Assembly (NCBI GenBank): GCA_016207625.1
Contig: JACQPF010000341.1
Coordinates: forward strand, 1-16,360
Length of the DNA: 16,360 nucleotides
From: Elusimicrobiota bacterium
GTDB lineage: Bacteria > Elusimicrobiota > Elusimicrobia > FEN-1173
Reading direction: 5' to 3'
In this document: in pieces, positions 15,301 to 16,360 of the stretch
How positions within the stretch are numbered: position 1 is the first letter of the stretch
Layout of the letters: every line of letters begins with the position of its first letter
Notes under the pieces: generated by a model
Told to the model about the DNA's origin: nothing
The model's input: the letters and a program-made list of their open reading frames with translations, nothing else
Database searches by the model: none
Translations under genes and position numbers: made by a program

Positions 15301-15504
15301 GAGGGCACCGGAATCAACCTCTACGACAACTGGACCCTTTGGTCTCCCCATACGAGGCCGGCTTTCCTCTTCGTGACCGGGGATGTGATCGATCCTCTCC
15401 TGGCCCAGGAAATTGAAAAACGGGACCTCCCCATCCTGCACAAGCCCGTTGATATCGCTTCCTTCCAGCGTGCGGTGCGCACGTTGTTGTGTAAATCCCA
15501 ATAA
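12367..15504 (+). CDS. Membrane hybrid histidine kinase: extracytoplasmic sensor, HAMP, GAF, PAS, HisKA/HATPase, receiver
   Basis: This is a 1045-residue sensor kinase. TM1 is about 37-58 and TM2 about 283-305. Between them lies a sensor region of about 225 residues that looks like a Cache domain (YYDIAYIRPDGKRVCSVQRK, then FLGAVVLDLDMSHV and GSAYLEDEKGNLILG). HAMP is about 305-358, with a coiled coil to 378, then GAF about 379-530 and PAS about 536-655. The dimerisation/phosphotransfer region has the H box SGIAHELNNP, with phospho-acceptor His679. The ATPase domain has the N box (NLINNACDAM), G1 DSGPGIP (841-847), FEPFFTTK and G2 GTGLGLA (867-873). A C-terminal receiver (about 925-1042) has acidic DDE (930-932), Asp974 in VVTDIRLGEG and Lys1026 in HKPVD. 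A loop between the H box and the second DHp helix is about 15-20 residues longer than usual. All catalytic residues are present, so it should be active. It may signal to the regulator at 4482, but no Hpt protein is encoded here. Confidence 0.93.
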   Translation: MYRILSESLKRISSLNVVFERWASPYSARTLSRKMLTGVLPAVIVITLLMGLFSFLIVRRQILKGVQKEMDTLAQNVSLGLQTFFRQRVNDLESLSETPLITDYLKNLGYGLLPEAEIYRNEIEKYFVNFSARSRVYYDIAYIRPDGKRVCSVQRKNPSEIIASLTFLDFLKQRKYYEGPLEKMEADGPLIKRYGKSIVDEHKAFLGAVVLDLDMSHVEEILKQLRVGEKGSAYLEDEKGNLILGIRPEFQEPLVGLSVIRGTSWRVGVIAQAEDFLYPLKQIQYLTIFFSVFACVLIMVLIIGRVSALVRPIRSMAEGTHRFASGDLTYRFPEPKTKELQILASSFNQMAANLEERTKELEQRLRQLTSLRDMEEAVIQRLDEETILRVCIESVARGFSFDRTGLYWVDYGKREIVGRFLHGTERMGFTEGAFRKRSVPLGESDILNEVVRSRNAVLVQLPNSDPRLNREFVMESQTREFVMAPICGKDRVLGILSADNYFSGRSLDQSDKEGLMLFANAVGLALENTMLFQTLAESEARYRTVLENSPEAVIGISREHWITTWNRGAERIFGYAGAEIIGKPLAVLFAPDAGSEFKKLLNGVMEEGSVRNSAMPGLAKGGRLLDLSVSWGGAHQDFWMNKEWTVVIHDVTEAKKLQQQLIRSEKLSAVGQLISGIAHELNNPLQAVVGYADLLCDQMKSFKASVSAKTWTSNEADGMVENLDDLQIVTENAMRCQKIIENLLLFVRQGEVEKTNVDLEKVVQASLQLLHYKLKKAAQVEVEMGWPASLPSVKGNFQQLQQVVVNLINNACDAMSAVSGTKRLRIDASETGGVCRLEIHDSGPGIPEGICGRVFEPFFTTKGEGRGTGLGLAVCRQIIEEHGGRIGFRSQPGAGTAFWFDLPASVKEEVSQRPEPAPPPVRNRSILLVDDEPDVLSFLLKVLHAEGDWTDTASSLMEAALKASEKAYDLVVTDIRLGEGTGINLYDNWTLWSPHTRPAFLFVTGDVIDPLLAQEIEKRDLPILHKPVDIASFQRAVRTLLCKSQ

Positions 15505-15512
15505 ACCAACTC

Positions 15513-15532
15513 TCCCTCCGGGAATCGTTTTT
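15513..15532 (+). terminator. Weak candidate terminator after the kinase gene
   Basis: TCCC (15513-15516) and GGGA (15520-15523) can pair around a three-base loop, and five T follow at 15528-15532. A four-pair stem and a short T run make this marginal. It is listed because it lies just downstream of the last gene of the cluster and upstream of the next promoter. Confidence 0.2.
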
Positions 15533-15550
15533 GACCCGCGCGGATTCTCG

Positions 15551-15580
15551 TTGTGATCTCAAATCTCTTTTTGATATGAT
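15551..15580 (+). promoter_or_regulatory. Candidate promoter for the epimerase-like gene
   Basis: TATGAT (15575-15580) is a good -10 element with five of six consensus bases. TTGTGA (15551-15556), 18 bases upstream, is a moderate -35 with four of six. The start site would be near 15587, about 50 nt before the ATG at 15638. An alternative -35, TTGACC at 15531-15536, has no good -10 at the right distance. The rest of the 133-nt gap (15505-15637) shows no other feature. Confidence 0.5.
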
Positions 15581-15637
15581 TTCCTAAAGATGACCATCTA
15601 AAAAACAAATCACTTCCATCGGAGGACAGAAGAAGAC

Positions 15638-16360
15638 ATGAAGATCCTTGTGACCGGTGGGGCTGGATTCATCGCCTCACATATCGTTGACAACTATGTC
15701 GCGCTTGGGCATCGCGTGACGATCATTGACGACTTGTCCACGGGCAAGAAAGCCAATCTCAACCCAAAAGCCCAATTCGTCCGTTCGGACGTCCAGTCCC
15801 CTCACCTGCGCCGGCTCTTTCAAAAAGAGAGATTCGATATCGTCAACCATCACGCCGCGCAAATCGATGTGCGGCGGTCCGTTCAAGATCCTGCCTTTGA
15901 CGCAAGGACCAACATCTTGGGCCTGATCCATCTCTTGGAGTTGAGCCGCCAATTCAAAGTCAAGAAGTTCATCTTCGCCGCCTCCGGCGGGACCTATTAT
16001 GGGGAGTGCTCCCGTCCCGCGCGAGAGACGGACGAGCCGCACCCTCTCTCTCCCTACGGCGTCGCCAAATTGACGGGCGAACACTACCTCCAGGCCTACC
16101 GCGCCCTCCATGGGCTGAATTACACGGTGTTCCGCTACGGAAACGTCTGCGGGCCTCGCCAAGATCCCCACGGCGAAGCCGGCGTGGTGGCGATCTTCTG
16201 CCAAAAAATGCTTAAAGGCGAGCCCATCTCCATTTACGGTGACGGGAAGCAGCAGAGAGACTATGTTTTCGTCAAAGACGTGGCGCGGGCCAACGTGCGG
16301 GCATTGAAGGCCGGCCATGACGATGCTTTCAACATCGGGACCAACCGCGCGACATCCGTC
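15638..16360 (+). CDS. NAD-dependent epimerase/dehydratase, UDP-glucose 4-epimerase-like (3' end outside window)
   Basis: This is an extended short-chain dehydrogenase/reductase acting on a nucleotide sugar. The first 241 residues are visible and the frame is open to the right edge. The Rossmann motif is VTGGAGFIAS (5-14), with Ala in place of the usual second Gly of GFIGS. Asp31-Asp32 after the second strand suit NAD. Other marks are NHHAAQIDVRRSV (70-82), the Ser-containing FAASGGTYYGE (113-123), and the catalytic Tyr140/Lys144 pair in SPYGVAKLTGE. Also present are FRYGNVCGPRQDP (165-177) and the sugar-binding IYGDGKQQRDYVFVKDVARA (199-218). The pattern fits UDP-glucose/UDP-GlcNAc 4-epimerases best; dTDP-glucose dehydratases are less likely. 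ATG 15638 has GGAGG 12 bases upstream and AGAAG nearer. With its own promoter it probably opens a new transcription unit, perhaps for envelope polysaccharide. Confidence 0.92.
   Translation, partial: MKILVTGGAGFIASHIVDNYVALGHRVTIIDDLSTGKKANLNPKAQFVRSDVQSPHLRRLFQKERFDIVNHHAAQIDVRRSVQDPAFDARTNILGLIHLLELSRQFKVKKFIFAASGGTYYGECSRPARETDEPHPLSPYGVAKLTGEHYLQAYRALHGLNYTVFRYGNVCGPRQDPHGEAGVVAIFCQKMLKGEPISIYGDGKQQRDYVFVKDVARANVRALKAGHDDAFNIGTNRATSV

Larger units (their letters stand above)
4399..15504 (+). other. Putative eight-gene operon, regulator to hybrid kinase
   Basis: Eight genes follow the promoter in one direction with junctions of 25, 54, -4, 17, -4, 15 and 33 nt. The negative values are ATGA stop/start overlaps (7986-7989 and 9961-9964). 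No convincing terminator or second promoter was seen inside. The order is HTH-receiver regulator, ThDP enzyme, methyltransferase, solute-binding protein, four-helix membrane protein, B12-domain radical SAM protein, outer-membrane beta-barrel protein, hybrid histidine kinase. Co-transcription is inferred from spacing. That all genes serve one process is a further inference. Confidence 0.55.

Noticed and set aside
15531..15559. TTGACC (15531-15536) as -35 of a promoter for the epimerase-like gene
   Set aside because: The hexamer at 17-nt spacing is TGATCT, a poor -10. The pair TTGTGA/TATGAT further downstream fits better.
1..16360. CRISPR arrays, tRNA/rRNA genes, insertion sequences, phage or toxin-antitoxin modules
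   Set aside because: Reading both strands gave no regular repeat-spacer series, cloverleaf-like stretches, transposase or integrase motifs, or small paired toxin-antitoxin genes. By-eye reading can miss short non-coding RNAs.

Overview
The window is a GC-rich bacterial chromosome segment in which every supported gene lies on the + strand. An outer-membrane-type beta-barrel protein and an exported substrate-binding protein suggest a diderm (Gram-negative-type) bacterium. The housekeeping order infB-rbfA-nrnA-truB-ribF occurs in many phyla, so I cannot name the lineage; an uncultivated environmental group is plausible but unproven.

Region 1 (1-4370) is the translation/RNA-maintenance operon. 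It holds the 3' part of infB (IF-2), rbfA (30S maturation), an NrnA-type DHH phosphoesterase, truB (tRNA pseudouridine-55 synthase) and ribF (FMN/FAD synthesis). From rbfA on, each gene overlaps the next, ending in an ATGA stop/start at truB-ribF. No rpsO follows ribF.

Region 2 (4399-15504) is the part worth attention. A near-consensus sigma70-type promoter (TTGACT, 17-nt spacer, TATACT) is followed by eight tightly packed genes: (a) a regulator with an N-terminal MerR/excisionase-like helix-turn-helix and a C-terminal receiver; (b) a thiamine-diphosphate enzyme resembling acetolactate synthase but altered at a substrate-side motif; (c) a family-2 O-methyltransferase-like protein; (d) a family-5 (Dpp/Opp-type) solute-binding protein with no permease or ATPase; (e) a small four-helix membrane protein; (f) a cobalamin-binding-domain radical SAM protein; (g) a phenol-meta-type outer-membrane beta-barrel protein; (h) a 1045-residue membrane hybrid histidine kinase. 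Gaps are at most 54 nt and two junctions are ATGA overlaps, so one transcript is likely. My reading, as inference, is a regulated small-molecule or lipid modification pathway: three cytoplasmic enzymes, two envelope/periplasmic binding or transport proteins, and a possible sensor-regulator pair at the two ends. Product and ligand cannot be read from the sequence.

Region 3 (15505-16360) is a short intergenic stretch with a plausible second promoter, then the first 241 codons of a UDP-sugar-epimerase-like short-chain dehydrogenase that runs off the right edge. I saw no tRNA or rRNA genes, CRISPR arrays, insertion sequences or long repeats. No gene-free stretch exceeds 300 bases.
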